Shown here piece after piece: positions 34,573 to 43,261 of a stretch of DNA of 43,469 nt. Under the pieces are notes generated by a model. It was not told where the DNA came from. It saw only the letters and a program-made list of their open reading frames with translations, and did no database searches. The number at the start of each line of letters is the position of its first letter. Within the stretch, counting starts at the first letter, position 1. This stretch comes from an uncultured Prevotella sp. (GTDB lineage: Bacteria; Bacteroidota; Bacteroidia; Bacteroidales; Bacteroidaceae), in NCBI GenBank assembly GCA_900316295.1, contig ONCJ01000030.1, positions 1 to 43,469 on the forward strand. The letters run 5' to 3'. Position numbers and translations under genes: made by a program.

Positions 34573-35001
34573 TTAAGCGTTTTTATCGTAATCACGTCTA
34601 ACAACAAACTTTGTCTTAACTGGCAGTTTCTGAGCACCGAGGCGGAGAGCCTCTTTTGCTACATCAAAACTTACGCCTTCTACTTCAAAGAGGATACGAC
34701 CTGGAGTCACAGGTGCTACCCATCCGGCTACATCACCCTTACCTTTACCCATGCGGACATCAGCAGGCTTACGAGTGATTGGTTTGTCCGGGAAGATGCG
34801 AATCCACACCTGACCCTCACGGTTCATATAACGGTTGATAGCCACACGAGCGGCCTCTATCTGACGGCTATCAATCCATTTAGCGTCGAGTGTCTTGATG
34901 CCAAACGATCCGAAAGCCAACTGTGTGCCTCTATGAGCGTTGCCCTTATTGCCACGTCCATCTTGAGGTCTTCTATATTTTACTCTTTTTGGCTGTAACA
35001 T
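34573..35001 (-). CDS. rplP: Ribosomal protein L16
   Basis: A 142-residue protein at the A-site tRNA channel. It opens [20 protein letters not shown]. Conserved segments are [20 protein letters not shown], then [20 protein letters not shown] and [20 protein letters not shown]. Length is normal. It lies 14 bases after rpsC. Confidence 0.98.
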   Translation of the reverse strand: MLQPKRVKYRRPQDGRGNKGNAHRGTQLAFGSFGIKTLDAKWIDSRQIEAARVAINRYMNREGQVWIRIFPDKPITRKPADVRMGKGKGDVAGWVAPVTPGRILFEVEGVSFDVAKEALRLGAQKLPVKTKFVVRRDYDKNA

Positions 35002-35015
35002 GATAGCTTCAACTT

Positions 35016-35741
35016 TTAACGGTTATTATTTCTCTTGCGATTACCACGTCCGGCACGAGCGCCACCAGCGCGACCATTGTTCTTCTCCTGAGCGAAGTTT
35101 GGAGCGAGGTCAACCTTGTTATAGATCTCACCACGGCAAATCCAAACCTTGATACCCAGCAGACCGACCTTGGTCAAAGCCTCTGTCTGGCAGTAGTCTA
35201 CGTCAGCACGGAATGTATGCAGAGGAGTACGACCCTCCTTATACATCTCCTTGCGTGCCATCTCAGCGCCATTCAGACGACCAGTAATCTGCACTTTGAT
35301 ACCCTCGGCTCCAGCACGCATTGTGTTGGCGATAGCCATCTTGATGGCACGACGGTAAGCAATCTTACCTTCTACCTGGCGAGCGATATTCGTACCAACG
35401 ATTGTTGCGTCGAGCTCTGGTTTCTTCACTTCGAAGATGTTGATCTGAATCTCCTTCTTGTAGAGACGCTTCAACTCTTCCTTCAACTTATCCACATCTT
35501 GGCCACCCTTGCCTATGACGATACCCGGACGGGCTGTACAAATAGTAATGGTGACAAGCTTCAGTGTACGCTCGATGACAATCTTTGAGACACTTGCCTT
35601 TGCAAGACGCTCGTTGAGGTACTTACGGATCTTCCTGTCTTCTACCAGGTTGTCACCAAAGTCCTTGCCACCGAACCAATTTGAGTCCCAGCCACGGATG
35701 ATACCCAGGCGGTTGCTGATTGGATTAACTTTCTGTCCCAT
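35016..35741 (-). CDS. rpsC: Ribosomal protein S3
   Basis: A 241-residue protein of the mRNA entry channel with helicase activity in the ribosome. The start [20 protein letters not shown] and the KH-domain GXXG loop ([18 protein letters not shown]) are clear. The C-terminal S3 domain has [20 protein letters not shown] and [15 protein letters not shown] Gly/Arg/Asn-rich tail follows, which is common in this phylum. It lies eight bases after rplV. Confidence 0.98.
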   Translation of the reverse strand: MGQKVNPISNRLGIIRGWDSNWFGGKDFGDNLVEDRKIRKYLNERLAKASVSKIVIERTLKLVTITICTARPGIVIGKGGQDVDKLKEELKRLYKKEIQINIFEVKKPELDATIVGTNIARQVEGKIAYRRAIKMAIANTMRAGAEGIKVQITGRLNGAEMARKEMYKEGRTPLHTFRADVDYCQTEALTKVGLLGIKVWICRGEIYNKVDLAPNFAQEKNNGRAGGARAGRGNRKRNNNR

Positions 35742-35749
35742 TCTACTTA

Positions 35750-36166
35750 TTATTTATCATCATTATTTACTTCTGCGGGCTTAGCGTCAACAAACAGAGT
35801 GACATGGTTAGAGCGCTTACGGATTCTGTAGCCACGTCCCTGTGGAGCAGGACGCAATCTCTTCATGGTCACGCCTTCGTCAACGAAGACCTTAGATATG
35901 TATAGTTCACCATCTTCCGCCTTTCGGTCGTTCTTCACCTCCCAGTTAGCGATTGCCGAACGCAGCAGTTTCTCCACGTCCTTAGCAGCAGCCTTCTTCG
36001 AGAAGCGCAGTACACCGAGAGCACGGTCCACCTCCATATCACGTATCATGTCTACTACGTAGCGCATCTTACGTGGAGAGGAAGGGCAGTTATTGAGCTT
36101 AGCAAAATACAAGCTCTTCTGGGCTTCTTTTCTCTCTTGAGCCTTAATATGTTTTCTTGCTCCCAT
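35750..36166 (-). CDS. rplV: Ribosomal protein L22
   Basis: A 138-residue protein that lines the exit tunnel. Conserved parts are [20 protein letters not shown], then [20 protein letters not shown], and the tunnel beta-hairpin region around [20 protein letters not shown] and [13 protein letters not shown]. It is slightly longer than average at both ends. It follows rpsS after a 48-base AT-rich spacer. Confidence 0.98.
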   Translation of the reverse strand: MGARKHIKAQERKEAQKSLYFAKLNNCPSSPRKMRYVVDMIRDMEVDRALGVLRFSKKAAAKDVEKLLRSAIANWEVKNDRKAEDGELYISKVFVDEGVTMKRLRPAPQGRGYRIRKRSNHVTLFVDAKPAEVNNDDK

Positions 36167-36214
36167 TGTTAATCTTCAATTTACTTTTTCAATTTGCAAT
36201 TTTCCCTTGGAGCA

Positions 36215-36481
36215 TTACTTCTTGTTACCAGCATGACCGCCGAAACGACGTGTTGGGCTAAACTCACCGAGTTTATGACCTACCATGTTCTCAGTAATGT
36301 AGACAGGGATAAATTTATTTCCGTTATGAACTGCAACAGTGTGTCCCACGAAGTCGGGGGATATCATTGATGCTCTGGCCCATGTCTTGACGACAGTCTT
36401 CTTGCCACTCTCATTCATGGCGAGAATCTTCTTCTCGAGAGCGACGTTAATGTATGGACCTTTTTTTAATGAACGACTCAT
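36215..36481 (-). CDS. rpsS: Ribosomal protein S19
   Basis: An 88-residue 30S-head protein. The start [19 protein letters not shown], the centre [20 protein letters not shown] and the end [18 protein letters not shown] match the family throughout. It lies 21 bases after rplB. Confidence 0.98.
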   Translation of the reverse strand: MSRSLKKGPYINVALEKKILAMNESGKKTVVKTWARASMISPDFVGHTVAVHNGNKFIPVYITENMVGHKLGEFSPTRRFGGHAGNKK

Positions 36482-36502
36482 AATTTAACTCTAATTTACG
36501 GG

Positions 36503-37333
36503 TTACTTCTTCTTGTTAGCTCTTTCAATGATATACTTATTCGAAAGCTTCTTTGGTGCACGTGTCTTCAGACCCTTAGCGTAGAGTCCCTTACGTGAAC
36601 GTGGATGACCTCCAGACTGACGTCCTTCACCACCACCCATTGGGTGATCATGTGGGTTCATAACAACACCACGGTTGTGTGGGCGACGACCCAACCAGCG
36701 TGAGCGACCAGCCTTACCTGACTGCTCCAGTGCGTGATCAGAGTTACCTACACTACCTACAGTAGCCTTACAAGCAGAGAGAATCTGACGAGTCTCACCT
36801 GAAGGAAGCTTTACTACACAATAGCTACCCTCACGAGATGTCAACTGAGCAAAATTACCAGCCGAACGAACGAGCAGAGCACCCTGACCTGGACGCAACT
36901 CAATGTTGTGAATCACTGTACCAACAGGAATGTTTGCCAGTGGAAGTGCATTACCTACCTCAGGTGCGGCATCCGCACCAGACATCAGTGTAGCACCCAC
37001 CTGCAGTCCGTTAGGAGCAATAATATAACGTTTTTCACCATCAGCGTAGAAGAGCAGAGCGATACGAGCCGAACGGTTCGGATCATACTCGATAGTCTTA
37101 ACTACAGCTGGAACACCATCCTTCTCTCGTTTGAAATCTATCAGACGGTACTTTCTCTTGTGACCACCGCCCATGTAGCGGACAGTCATCTTTCCGGTGT
37201 TGTTTCGACCACCGGTAGAACGCTTACCGTAAACGAGAGACTTCTCTGGCACGGATGCAGTAATCTCCTCGAACGTGCCAATAACCTTGTGTCTTTGACC
37301 GGGTGTAACCGGCTTTAATTTACGTACTGCCAT
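36503..37333 (-). CDS. rplB: Ribosomal protein L2
   Basis: A 276-residue protein required for subunit association and peptidyl transfer. The N-terminal domain has [20 protein letters not shown] and [12 protein letters not shown]. The C-terminal hallmark is [20 protein letters not shown] followed by GGHPRSRKG, which includes the conserved histidine near the peptidyl-transferase centre. Length is normal. It lies seven bases after rplW. Confidence 0.98.
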   Translation of the reverse strand: MAVRKLKPVTPGQRHKVIGTFEEITASVPEKSLVYGKRSTGGRNNTGKMTVRYMGGGHKRKYRLIDFKREKDGVPAVVKTIEYDPNRSARIALLFYADGEKRYIIAPNGLQVGATLMSGADAAPEVGNALPLANIPVGTVIHNIELRPGQGALLVRSAGNFAQLTSREGSYCVVKLPSGETRQILSACKATVGSVGNSDHALEQSGKAGRSRWLGRRPHNRGVVMNPHDHPMGGGEGRQSGGHPRSRKGLYAKGLKTRAPKKLSNKYIIERANKKK

Positions 37334-37340
37334 TTCTTAT

Positions 37341-37694
37341 TTAAATATTTCCATAAAAATCTATAGAGTCACCCTCCTGCAGAGTCACTATAGCCTTCTT
37401 ATATGCAGGCTTCTGACCTCTGATGAGTCCTGCGCGGGTGTAGCGGCTTGAACGCTTACCTGCGTAGCGAAGAGTATTCACGTCTATAACTGTCACGTTA
37501 TAGAGAGCCTCTATCTCCTTCTTAATCTCAAGTTTGTTTGCCTCTGGCTTAACAATAAAACCATATTTCGGAGTTGCCTTCTTGGTGCGCTCCTCGCCCT
37601 TCTTGGACTTCACGCGGTAGGTCTTATCCTCTGAAGACTGGTCTGTTATCTTGGTCATCTTCTCAGTGACCAGTGGTTTGATTACAAATGCCAT
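37341..37694 (-). CDS. rplW: Ribosomal protein L23 with internal basic insertion
   Basis: A 117-residue protein at the tunnel exit that docks trigger factor and SRP. The family start (MAFVIKPLVTEKMTKITDQ) and the body (YGFIVKPEANKLEIKKEIEA, then YNVTVIDVNTLRYAGKRSSR) are clear. Between them lies a charged stretch of about 20 residues (EDKTYRVKSKKGEERTKKAT) that makes it longer than the ~96 residues usual in Bacteroides, as I recall it. It lies 29 bases after rplD. Confidence 0.96.
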   Translation of the reverse strand: MAFVIKPLVTEKMTKITDQSSEDKTYRVKSKKGEERTKKATPKYGFIVKPEANKLEIKKEIEALYNVTVIDVNTLRYAGKRSSRYTRAGLIRGQKPAYKKAIVTLQEGDSIDFYGNI

Positions 37695-37723
37695 GTCAAT
37701 TTACTTTTTTACGGTTTTCTTAA

Positions 37724-38350
37724 TTACCCCAACATACTGTCGATGGTTTTCAGCGAATTCTCTGTAACAACGAGCACCTCAGCGTTAATAACCTTATAGG
37801 CATTGACGTCGTTTGCAGTCATAACAGTAGCCTTCTCGAGGTTACGAGCTGACAAGTAAACATTCTTGTCTACCTCAGGCAACAAGAGCAACACTTTCTT
37901 GCCGTCCACCTTGAGATTTTTTGCGATGTCAATGAAGCTCTTTGTCTTTGGAGCATCCAGAGTAAAGTCTTCTACGACAACGATAGCATTCTCCTGAGCC
38001 TTGTAACTCAAAGCCGACTTACGGGCAAGAGCCTTAGTCTTCTTATTCAGTTTGAAGCCATAGTCACGTGGTTTAGGACCGAACACACGACCACCACCTC
38101 TCAGCAATGGAGAGTTGATATCGCCATGACGAGCACCGCCGCCACCTTTCTGGCGTCCCAGCTTACGAGTAGAACCCGCATGCTCACTTCTTTCCTTAGC
38201 CTTAGCAGTTCCCTGACGCTGGTTAGCAAGATACTGCTTCACGTCGAGATACAAAACATGGTCGTTTGGCTCAATGCCGAAGACAGATTCGTTTAACGTA
38301 ACCTTTCTTCCGGTCTCCTGACCTTTGATATTCAATACGTTAATATCCAT
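37724..38350 (-). CDS. rplD: Ribosomal protein L4
   Basis: A 208-residue protein with a globular domain and an extended loop reaching the exit tunnel. The loop is visible as [20 protein letters not shown], then [20 protein letters not shown] and [20 protein letters not shown]. The C-terminal part has [21 protein letters not shown]4 is a known autogenous regulator of the S10 operon in some bacteria; whether it acts on the leader here is unknown. It begins one base after rplC. Confidence 0.98.
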   Translation of the reverse strand: MDINVLNIKGQETGRKVTLNESVFGIEPNDHVLYLDVKQYLANQRQGTAKAKERSEHAGSTRKLGRQKGGGGARHGDINSPLLRGGGRVFGPKPRDYGFKLNKKTKALARKSALSYKAQENAIVVVEDFTLDAPKTKSFIDIAKNLKVDGKKVLLLLPEVDKNVYLSARNLEKATVMTANDVNAYKVINAEVLVVTENSLKTIDSMLG

Positions 38351-38351
38351 T

Positions 38352-38966
38352 TTACATGTTGATTAAAACGGTTGAACCATTACATCCAGCAACACTACCC
38401 TTAACGAGCAGGAGGTTGTGCTCTGGAATTACCTTTAACACTCTGAGGTTCTGAGTAGTCACTCTGTCACCTCCCATCTGGCCGGCCATGCGCATTCCCT
38501 TGAACACCTTGGCTGGGTAAGAACAAGCACCGATAGATCCTGGCTTACGGGCGCGGTCGTCCTGACCGTGAGTAGCCTGACCTACACCACCGAAACCATG
38601 ACGCTTGATAACGCCCTGGAATCCCTTACCCTTAGAAGTGCCAACAACGTCGACGAACTCAACGTCGTTGAACAGTTCAACTGTGATTGTGTCACCGAGG
38701 TTATGTTCCTCGTCAAACTTGAACTCGGCCAAGTGCTTCTTTGGTGTTGTACCAGCCTTCTTGAAGATTCCGAGCATTGGCTTGGTGGTATTCTTCTCTT
38801 TTCTCTCACCAAAAGCCAACTGAAGGGCAGCATAGCCATCCTTCTCTACGGTCTTCACCTGAGTAACAACACAAGGACCAGCTTCGATAACAGTGCACGG
38901 TACATTCTTACCGTCGGCACTGAACACGGAAGTCATTCCGATTTTTCTTCCAATTAATCCTGGCAT
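38352..38966 (-). CDS. rplC: Ribosomal protein L3, first gene of the block
   Basis: A 204-residue large-subunit assembly protein. It opens [20 protein letters not shown]. The family signature is in [20 protein letters not shown], then [20 protein letters not shown], and [20 protein letters not shown] is near the end. In most bacteria rpsJ precedes it; here no S10 gene lies upstream. The start is preceded instead by a 180-base leader and a consensus promoter, and then by the end of a glycosidase gene. Confidence 0.98.
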   Translation of the reverse strand: MPGLIGRKIGMTSVFSADGKNVPCTVIEAGPCVVTQVKTVEKDGYAALQLAFGERKEKNTTKPMLGIFKKAGTTPKKHLAEFKFDEEHNLGDTITVELFNDVEFVDVVGTSKGKGFQGVIKRHGFGGVGQATHGQDDRARKPGSIGACSYPAKVFKGMRMAGQMGGDRVTTQNLRVLKVIPEHNLLLVKGSVAGCNGSTVLINM

Positions 38967-39145
38967 TTCAGTTTAAAATTTTAATAATAATACTTATATA
39001 TAACTTGAATTCTTTCTCTGCATCCACCAGCCCACGACCATATAGCGCACAAAAATAGAATCAGCCCATTTTCCCCCTTTGGGAAACTAAACCGTTCTTT
39101 TTCAGCGTATTGATAGCCAAAGGCCAGCGCAATAACAGCTTTTGC
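38967..39145 (-). promoter_or_regulatory. 5' leader of the ribosomal protein operon
   Basis: This is about 180 bases of predicted untranslated RNA between the promoter and rplC. It can form small hairpins: GGGAAA/TTTCCC arms at 39070-39075 and 39081-39086, and a TAGCC/GGCCA pair near 39115-39133. The 30 bases before the ATG are AT-rich, with no Shine-Dalgarno. A leader of this size before ribosomal protein genes often carries autoregulation, but no known motif was recognised. Confidence 0.5.
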
Positions 39146-39150
39146 GGGTG

Positions 39151-39182
39151 CAAAGGTACAAAGATAATGTTATCCTGACAAA
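39151..39182 (-). promoter_or_regulatory. Promoter of the rplC-rplQ operon
   Basis: On the minus strand TTTG (39179-39182), a 20-base spacer and TACCTTTG (39151-39158) match both boxes of the Bacteroidetes consensus exactly. A perfect TTTGC-GGGT-GCAAA inverted repeat (39141-39154) overlaps the -7 box and the probable start site. Confidence 0.82.
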
Positions 39183-39225
39183 CAATCTTTAACCTTTTAT
39201 TAAAATCTTACAATTTTTTAACCTA

Positions 39226-41007
39226 TTATTTCACTAATACCTTGCGTACTTTACCATTCTCATAGCGCACAATATTCAGGCCTTTTTCCATTTTGTTTAT
39301 TTGCCTTCCGTGCAGGTTATAAATCGTCTTACGTGTACTTTGAGGCATTTCTATTACATTTACTGAAGTCTCATCCTGCGGTTTATAGATGCGGAAGTTG
39401 CCAGAGGCGTGGAGGAAGCCCATGAAGTAGAGCATGCCGTCGTAGTAGCGGTAGCGTCCTGAGGGAATTGGCGTGTCCCAGAGGTCATCGACGAAGTCCC
39501 ATGCCTTGATGTCGTCGCTGGCCAGTGCGCCGACTGCGTTACATGCTACCAGACCAGCCGAGTGGTCGCTGTTGCCGCTCTCCGTGTTGCCCTCCAGGGT
39601 GTAGTTGCTATAATATTCCTTGACACCCTTGCTGTAGAAGAAGTCATGGGCGCGCTTCACCAGCGTCACCTCGTCGCTGCAGTCGGCAAACCATGCGTAG
39701 TCGCAGCCCATGTTCATCATGCAGCGCCAGGCATCGAAGCGGAAGTTGTTGTGACCGCCTTCGCCGTTCGGCGTCCCGTCGAAGTTGGCGTAGTCGGGCA
39801 TCAGCCCCGTGGTGGCATGTGCAAACTTCGGGAACATTTCGTGACTCTTCTCAGCCAGCTGGGTGTAAAAGTCCTGGTGGTTGTCTGCCCACTCGGCCCA
39901 CAGTCGGTAGAATGCCGGCAGGTGGTATGACGGGTCGGTCTTGGTGGCCGATGTGGCGTAGGGAACGAAGACCACCTGCTTCTCGGTCTTGTCGAAGAGC
40001 GGCTTGACGTCCGAGAAGGGGAAGTTCGGGTCTGGCTTGCCCCAGCTGGTCTCCAGGATGGCCTTAGCCTCGGCCATATAGTCATAGATACCCGTACCGT
40101 TGCCCCATCGGTTGGCGGCGAGCATCAGCGAGGTGATGAAATACTCCTCGCCGTCGGGAGCCGGGCTGGACTCGCGCTTCGAGCCGTCCTTGTTCATGAC
40201 CCATGCGAAGTAGCCCTTAAACTCGCCGTCCTCGTGCTGCATGTGGCTCTTGGCCCATTTCCACAGCTTGTTGAACTCTGTCTGCTTGTTCATCTGTACG
40301 CAGATCATCATGCCGTACGACTGCCCCTCTGAGCGCACATCGTCGTTGTTGACGTCGAGGATATATGCCTCGTCGGTGCCTACCTCGTAATAGACGCGCT
40401 GGCCTTCCTCGCGGCCGTCAGTACCGTAGAACAGCTGGTTCCACAACCCGTTCAGGCGTTCGTTGACCTTCGTCTCGCTATAGCCGGCTTCGACAAAGAG
40501 GTTGCGGTAGGTATTGGTATAGTAGGCTCCTTGCGAGGGCAGCACGGGAGCCGTGCGCTCCTGCATCTCGTTCTGCAGCGTAAAGGTGATGTAGTCCACG
40601 TAGGTGTCATTCGAGCCGTTGTCGGTCTCAAGGTTCAGCTTCACCTCAGCCGTTGTCGCATTGCCCAGCAGCACCTTGCAGTCGGCATATTTCGTGTCGG
40701 CTTGGGTGACGTAGAAGGTGAAGTCGCTTATTTTCTTACCGTTCACGTAGAGAGCGATGCCTGCTCCGCTGTTGTTGCTGCTGGCACCACGCACGCCGAC
40801 GGTGTACATGCCGTTCTTGACGGGGAAGGTGACTGTCTTCGTGGCGCAGTCGCCGTTGCCGTAGAAGGCCATGCCGCCAAAGGGTTGGGTTATCTTGCCA
40901 GCATATGTTCCTGCAGGAGTCAGCGATTCAGCCTCGACGGTGACAGTTTGGGCAATCATCTGCTGGCTGGCAACCAGCCAGCAGATGAGCGTTAGGAGCT
41001 TTTTCAT
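39226..41007 (-). CDS. GH8 reducing-end exo-oligoxylanase (Rex-like) with N-terminal CBM
   Basis: A 593-residue exported enzyme. The ATG at 41007 (MKKLLTLICWLVASQQMIAQ) gives a good signal peptide. Residues ~22-147 form a CBM6/35-like beta-sandwich (VTVEAESLTPAGTYAG, then GMYTVGVRGASSNNSGAGIA, and NDTYVDYITFTLQ). The GH8 catalytic domain spans about 160-540. It includes DVRSEGQSYGMMICVQ (Glu227, acid), PAPDGEEYF (Asp285) and NFRFDAWRCMMNMG (Asp425, base). These match the pattern of enzymes that release xylose from the reducing end of xylo-oligosaccharides. The last ~40 residues (TIYNLHGRQINKMEKGLNIV, ending RKVLVK) look like a type IX sorting tail. The body is GC-rich (40 of 60 bases at 39721-39780) while the tail is AT-rich (23 of 60 G+C at 39301-39360). 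It is the last gene of its operon. Confidence 0.9.
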   Translation of the reverse strand: MKKLLTLICWLVASQQMIAQTVTVEAESLTPAGTYAGKITQPFGGMAFYGNGDCATKTVTFPVKNGMYTVGVRGASSNNSGAGIALYVNGKKISDFTFYVTQADTKYADCKVLLGNATTAEVKLNLETDNGSNDTYVDYITFTLQNEMQERTAPVLPSQGAYYTNTYRNLFVEAGYSETKVNERLNGLWNQLFYGTDGREEGQRVYYEVGTDEAYILDVNNDDVRSEGQSYGMMICVQMNKQTEFNKLWKWAKSHMQHEDGEFKGYFAWVMNKDGSKRESSPAPDGEEYFITSLMLAANRWGNGTGIYDYMAEAKAILETSWGKPDPNFPFSDVKPLFDKTEKQVVFVPYATSATKTDPSYHLPAFYRLWAEWADNHQDFYTQLAEKSHEMFPKFAHATTGLMPDYANFDGTPNGEGGHNNFRFDAWRCMMNMGCDYAWFADCSDEVTLVKRAHDFFYSKGVKEYYSNYTLEGNTESGNSDHSAGLVACNAVGALASDDIKAWDFVDDLWDTPIPSGRYRYYDGMLYFMGFLHASGNFRIYKPQDETSVNVIEMPQSTRKTIYNLHGRQINKMEKGLNIVRYENGKVRKVLVK

Positions 41008-41020
41008 ATTCAAGGGTTTT

Positions 41021-42994
41021 TTATTTTATAACAACCTTCTTTCCATTCACGATATATATACCTTTGGTAACTTTCTGAGTACGCACACCAGAGATAGTAT
41101 ATATAACGTCATTCTTCATCTCGCTTTCGTTATCTATCATACTGATGCCAGTAGCAATGGGATTTTCCTTCAGTCTAACGTAGTCAATGAGATAGTCGGC
41201 TGCGTCGCTTTGGATACCAAGTCGCAGGTTGAAGGTATTGCCTATGGTATTATTCTGATCTATAGGATAGCTCTTCTCTGTCCACGTCGTGGCTGCAGCC
41301 TGCTCAATATAGTCATCATCCTCATGGATCTTGAAATCATCTGCCTGTACCAGCATCTTCTTATAGTTGCCATCACCAGAATTACGATAAAGCATAAACG
41401 AGATGTCTGTATAGTTTTTCAGGGTCTTTCCTTCTGGCAGAGTTACGCTAATATTCAGTACCGTATCATAATTGCCACCTACGAAGCTGGCTACCTTTTC
41501 TGTTGATGCTGTCGGATTTGCGACGATAGAGCCCGTACCTGTTGGCGTAATACCATTTTTATCCCATAGATCCACTGATGTAGCAGCCTCAAAGTCCTCT
41601 ACTATCAACCAGCCATTGACCACCTGTCCGTTATAACTTGTTCCGGCAGGTACTCGCTCTTTGAAACGGATATTGTCGATAAAGAAGTCACCCTTGTCAC
41701 TATTGAGTCCTATACGCAGTTTGAACGACTGTCCCACGCTGATATTCTCGTCGATAGGGAATGTTTTTTCTATCCATGTCTCGGTTGCGCCCTGGTTTGG
41801 ATAATTCGAGTCCGCATGTATAGTTACGGCATCAGCAATCACATGCATATTGACATAATTCTTGTCGTTTGCAGTCCTGTAGAAGTCAAAGCCTATATTA
41901 CTATAGTCTTTCAGGGTTTTTCCTTCAGGAAGGGTGATGCTGAACTCCATAATGTTGTTATAGTCAGCTGCGACAAAGTGGGCTGCCTTGCCTTCAGCAT
42001 CGGTAGGACTGGCATCCACCGTTGCCGTACCCTTAGCCTGGTATTGTATTGGGTACACCGTGATAGCCGTACCGGTAGCAAAGCCCTCGAAGTCCTCAGC
42101 CAGCAGCCATCCGCCGCTAACCGTTCCGTTATTGCCCGAGCCAGAGTCGCCGCCTTGACCACCCTCGCCGCCTTGACCGCCTTGACCGCCTTCACCGCCT
42201 TCACCGCCTTCATTGAGTTTGATAGAGGCGATATTGATGGTAGTCGCTGATGAAGCCTTCAGCTGCAGTCCCAAGCCAGAGTAAGCTCCTTCGATAGTAA
42301 TCGAAGCCGATGTGCCTGGGGCTATATTCTTATAGTGGTCGGTATTGGCGCCATCGGTATATTTCCACTGTAGTACATCGGCACCTATAGCTGTTCCGAA
42401 GGTCACCTGATAGGTGTCGTTAGCAGTAGCACTACTATTAGACCAGTTTCCAAGCATAGCATATTGCTCCTTGAAATTCACATCAGCAGAATATATATAT
42501 ACTTGTTTGTTGTAGCCCGCACTGGTATCATAATATGTCTGCACCTCTGTATTGTCTTGCTTGATGAGCACCACTTTTTTAATTTTCACTGTCACATTCG
42601 CATCACTCGACTGTAGGTTAATCACCGTGATAGTCCTGTCATTAGCGAAATGCTCCGTATCGAAATTGGCAGCTATCTCAGTAGACGTACCGTCTGCCGG
42701 AGTATACTGTCCTGGATAGGAGGTGTCTGCCACATCTGTAGCATTCTGCACCTTCACCTGCACACCAACAGGAGGAGCCTCGTCAAACTCTACGCGGAAG
42801 CCCTTGTAGTCGTCAATACTGATTGGGAGAGCCTTGCACAGTCCCATCTCGCCATAGGCTCCTGTAAACTTTACGGAGATACTACCTGTCAAACCCTCTA
42901 TGGAATAATTATAACCACCCGAGAGAGTCACATTCTCAGCATGGATTGCCAATGTGCAAATCATCATGCATAATAAAGTAAAACATTTTTTCAT
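41021..42994 (-). CDS. Secreted non-catalytic protein with tandem carbohydrate-binding-like modules
   Basis: A 657-residue exported protein. Signal peptide ~1-19. Residues ~20-265 hold one or two beta-rich domains (GGYNYSIEGLTGSISVKFTG, then LQWKYTDGANTDHYKNIAPG). A linker of seven (Glu/Gln)-Gly-Gly units follows at about 263-283. Two homologous modules come next (about 295-446 and 462-611). Each starts with GWLxxEDFE and shares SITLPEGKTLKDY or SVTLPEGKTLKNY, then a Tyr-Arg and an FxLRxGxxSDxxDxxIDxxRxKE end. The C-terminal 30 residues (VIYTISGVRTQKVTKGIYIV, then NGKKVVIK) are a type IX-like sorting tail. No glycosidase motif is visible. Standing 13 bases before a GH8 oligoxylanase, it may bind xylan, but that is inference. 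Confidence 0.85.
   Translation of the reverse strand: MKKCFTLLCMMICTLAIHAENVTLSGGYNYSIEGLTGSISVKFTGAYGEMGLCKALPISIDDYKGFRVEFDEAPPVGVQVKVQNATDVADTSYPGQYTPADGTSTEIAANFDTEHFANDRTITVINLQSSDANVTVKIKKVVLIKQDNTEVQTYYDTSAGYNKQVYIYSADVNFKEQYAMLGNWSNSSATANDTYQVTFGTAIGADVLQWKYTDGANTDHYKNIAPGTSASITIEGAYSGLGLQLKASSATTINIASIKLNEGGEGGEGGQGGQGGEGGQGGDSGSGNNGTVSGGWLLAEDFEGFATGTAITVYPIQYQAKGTATVDASPTDAEGKAAHFVAADYNNIMEFSITLPEGKTLKDYSNIGFDFYRTANDKNYVNMHVIADAVTIHADSNYPNQGATETWIEKTFPIDENISVGQSFKLRIGLNSDKGDFFIDNIRFKERVPAGTSYNGQVVNGWLIVEDFEAATSVDLWDKNGITPTGTGSIVANPTASTEKVASFVGGNYDTVLNISVTLPEGKTLKNYTDISFMLYRNSGDGNYKKMLVQADDFKIHEDDDYIEQAAATTWTEKSYPIDQNNTIGNTFNLRLGIQSDAADYLIDYVRLKENPIATGISMIDNESEMKNDVIYTISGVRTQKVTKGIYIVNGKKVVIK
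42149..42211. repeat. Seven-copy 9-base in-frame tandem repeat
   Basis: The 63 bases are seven units of nine bases, each encoding (Glu or Gln)-Gly-Gly in the linker of the preceding gene, for example GAAGGCGGT and CAAGGCGGT on the minus strand. Loss or gain of units keeps the frame, so linker length could vary between strains. Confidence 0.9.
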
Positions 42995-43016
42995 AAGGTC
43001 TAATTTTTTTTATAGG

Positions 43017-43238
43017 TTAATACATATTAGTTATATCGTTCTCTGTTTCATCATTCTCCTCAAACCACCAAGAATAATCGAAAGTGAATTCCTTCGCCAG
43101 TCCTCCAGCGGGGTCGCCTACCCCGCCATCATCTGTAATATCAGGAGTACCCTTTGGGGTCGATATTGCCATCAGACCGGATGCCGCAGCATAAAACGTC
43201 ATTGACGGTGGTATATATATCTTCTTGGATCTAAGCAT
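43017..43238 (-). CDS. Short Gly/Asp-rich peptide of unknown function, copy 1
   Basis: A 73-residue peptide with an ATG at 43238. The N-terminus (MLRSKKIYIPPSMTFYAAAS, then GLMAIS) is basic and then mildly hydrophobic. A STPKGTPDITDDGGVGDPAG stretch leads to GLAKEFTFDYSWWFEEN and an acidic end. There is no convincing signal peptide. It is clearly related to the peptide encoded just upstream: both share TPxGTP, GGxGDP, GLAKxFxF and a Trp-aromatic pair. Short proteins of this outline, with a Lys-x-Tyr-x-x-Pro start, recur in Prevotella genomes as I recall, without known function. It lies 22 bases before the module protein and is probably co-transcribed. Confidence 0.7.
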   Translation of the reverse strand: MLRSKKIYIPPSMTFYAAASGLMAISTPKGTPDITDDGGVGDPAGGLAKEFTFDYSWWFEENDETENDITNMY

Positions 43239-43261
43239 AACGACATTTGTTTATATTGTTC

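Noticed and set aside
38994-39041. 15-codon leader ORF (MVVGWWMQRKNSSYI) upstream of rplC
   Set aside because: It has two adjacent Trp codons, like an attenuator peptide, but no ribosome-binding signal, no terminator/antiterminator pair, and no reason for tryptophan control of ribosomal genes.
42149-42211. CRISPR-like or satellite repeat
   Set aside because: The 9-base units are contiguous, in frame and encode a Gly-rich linker; there are no spacers.
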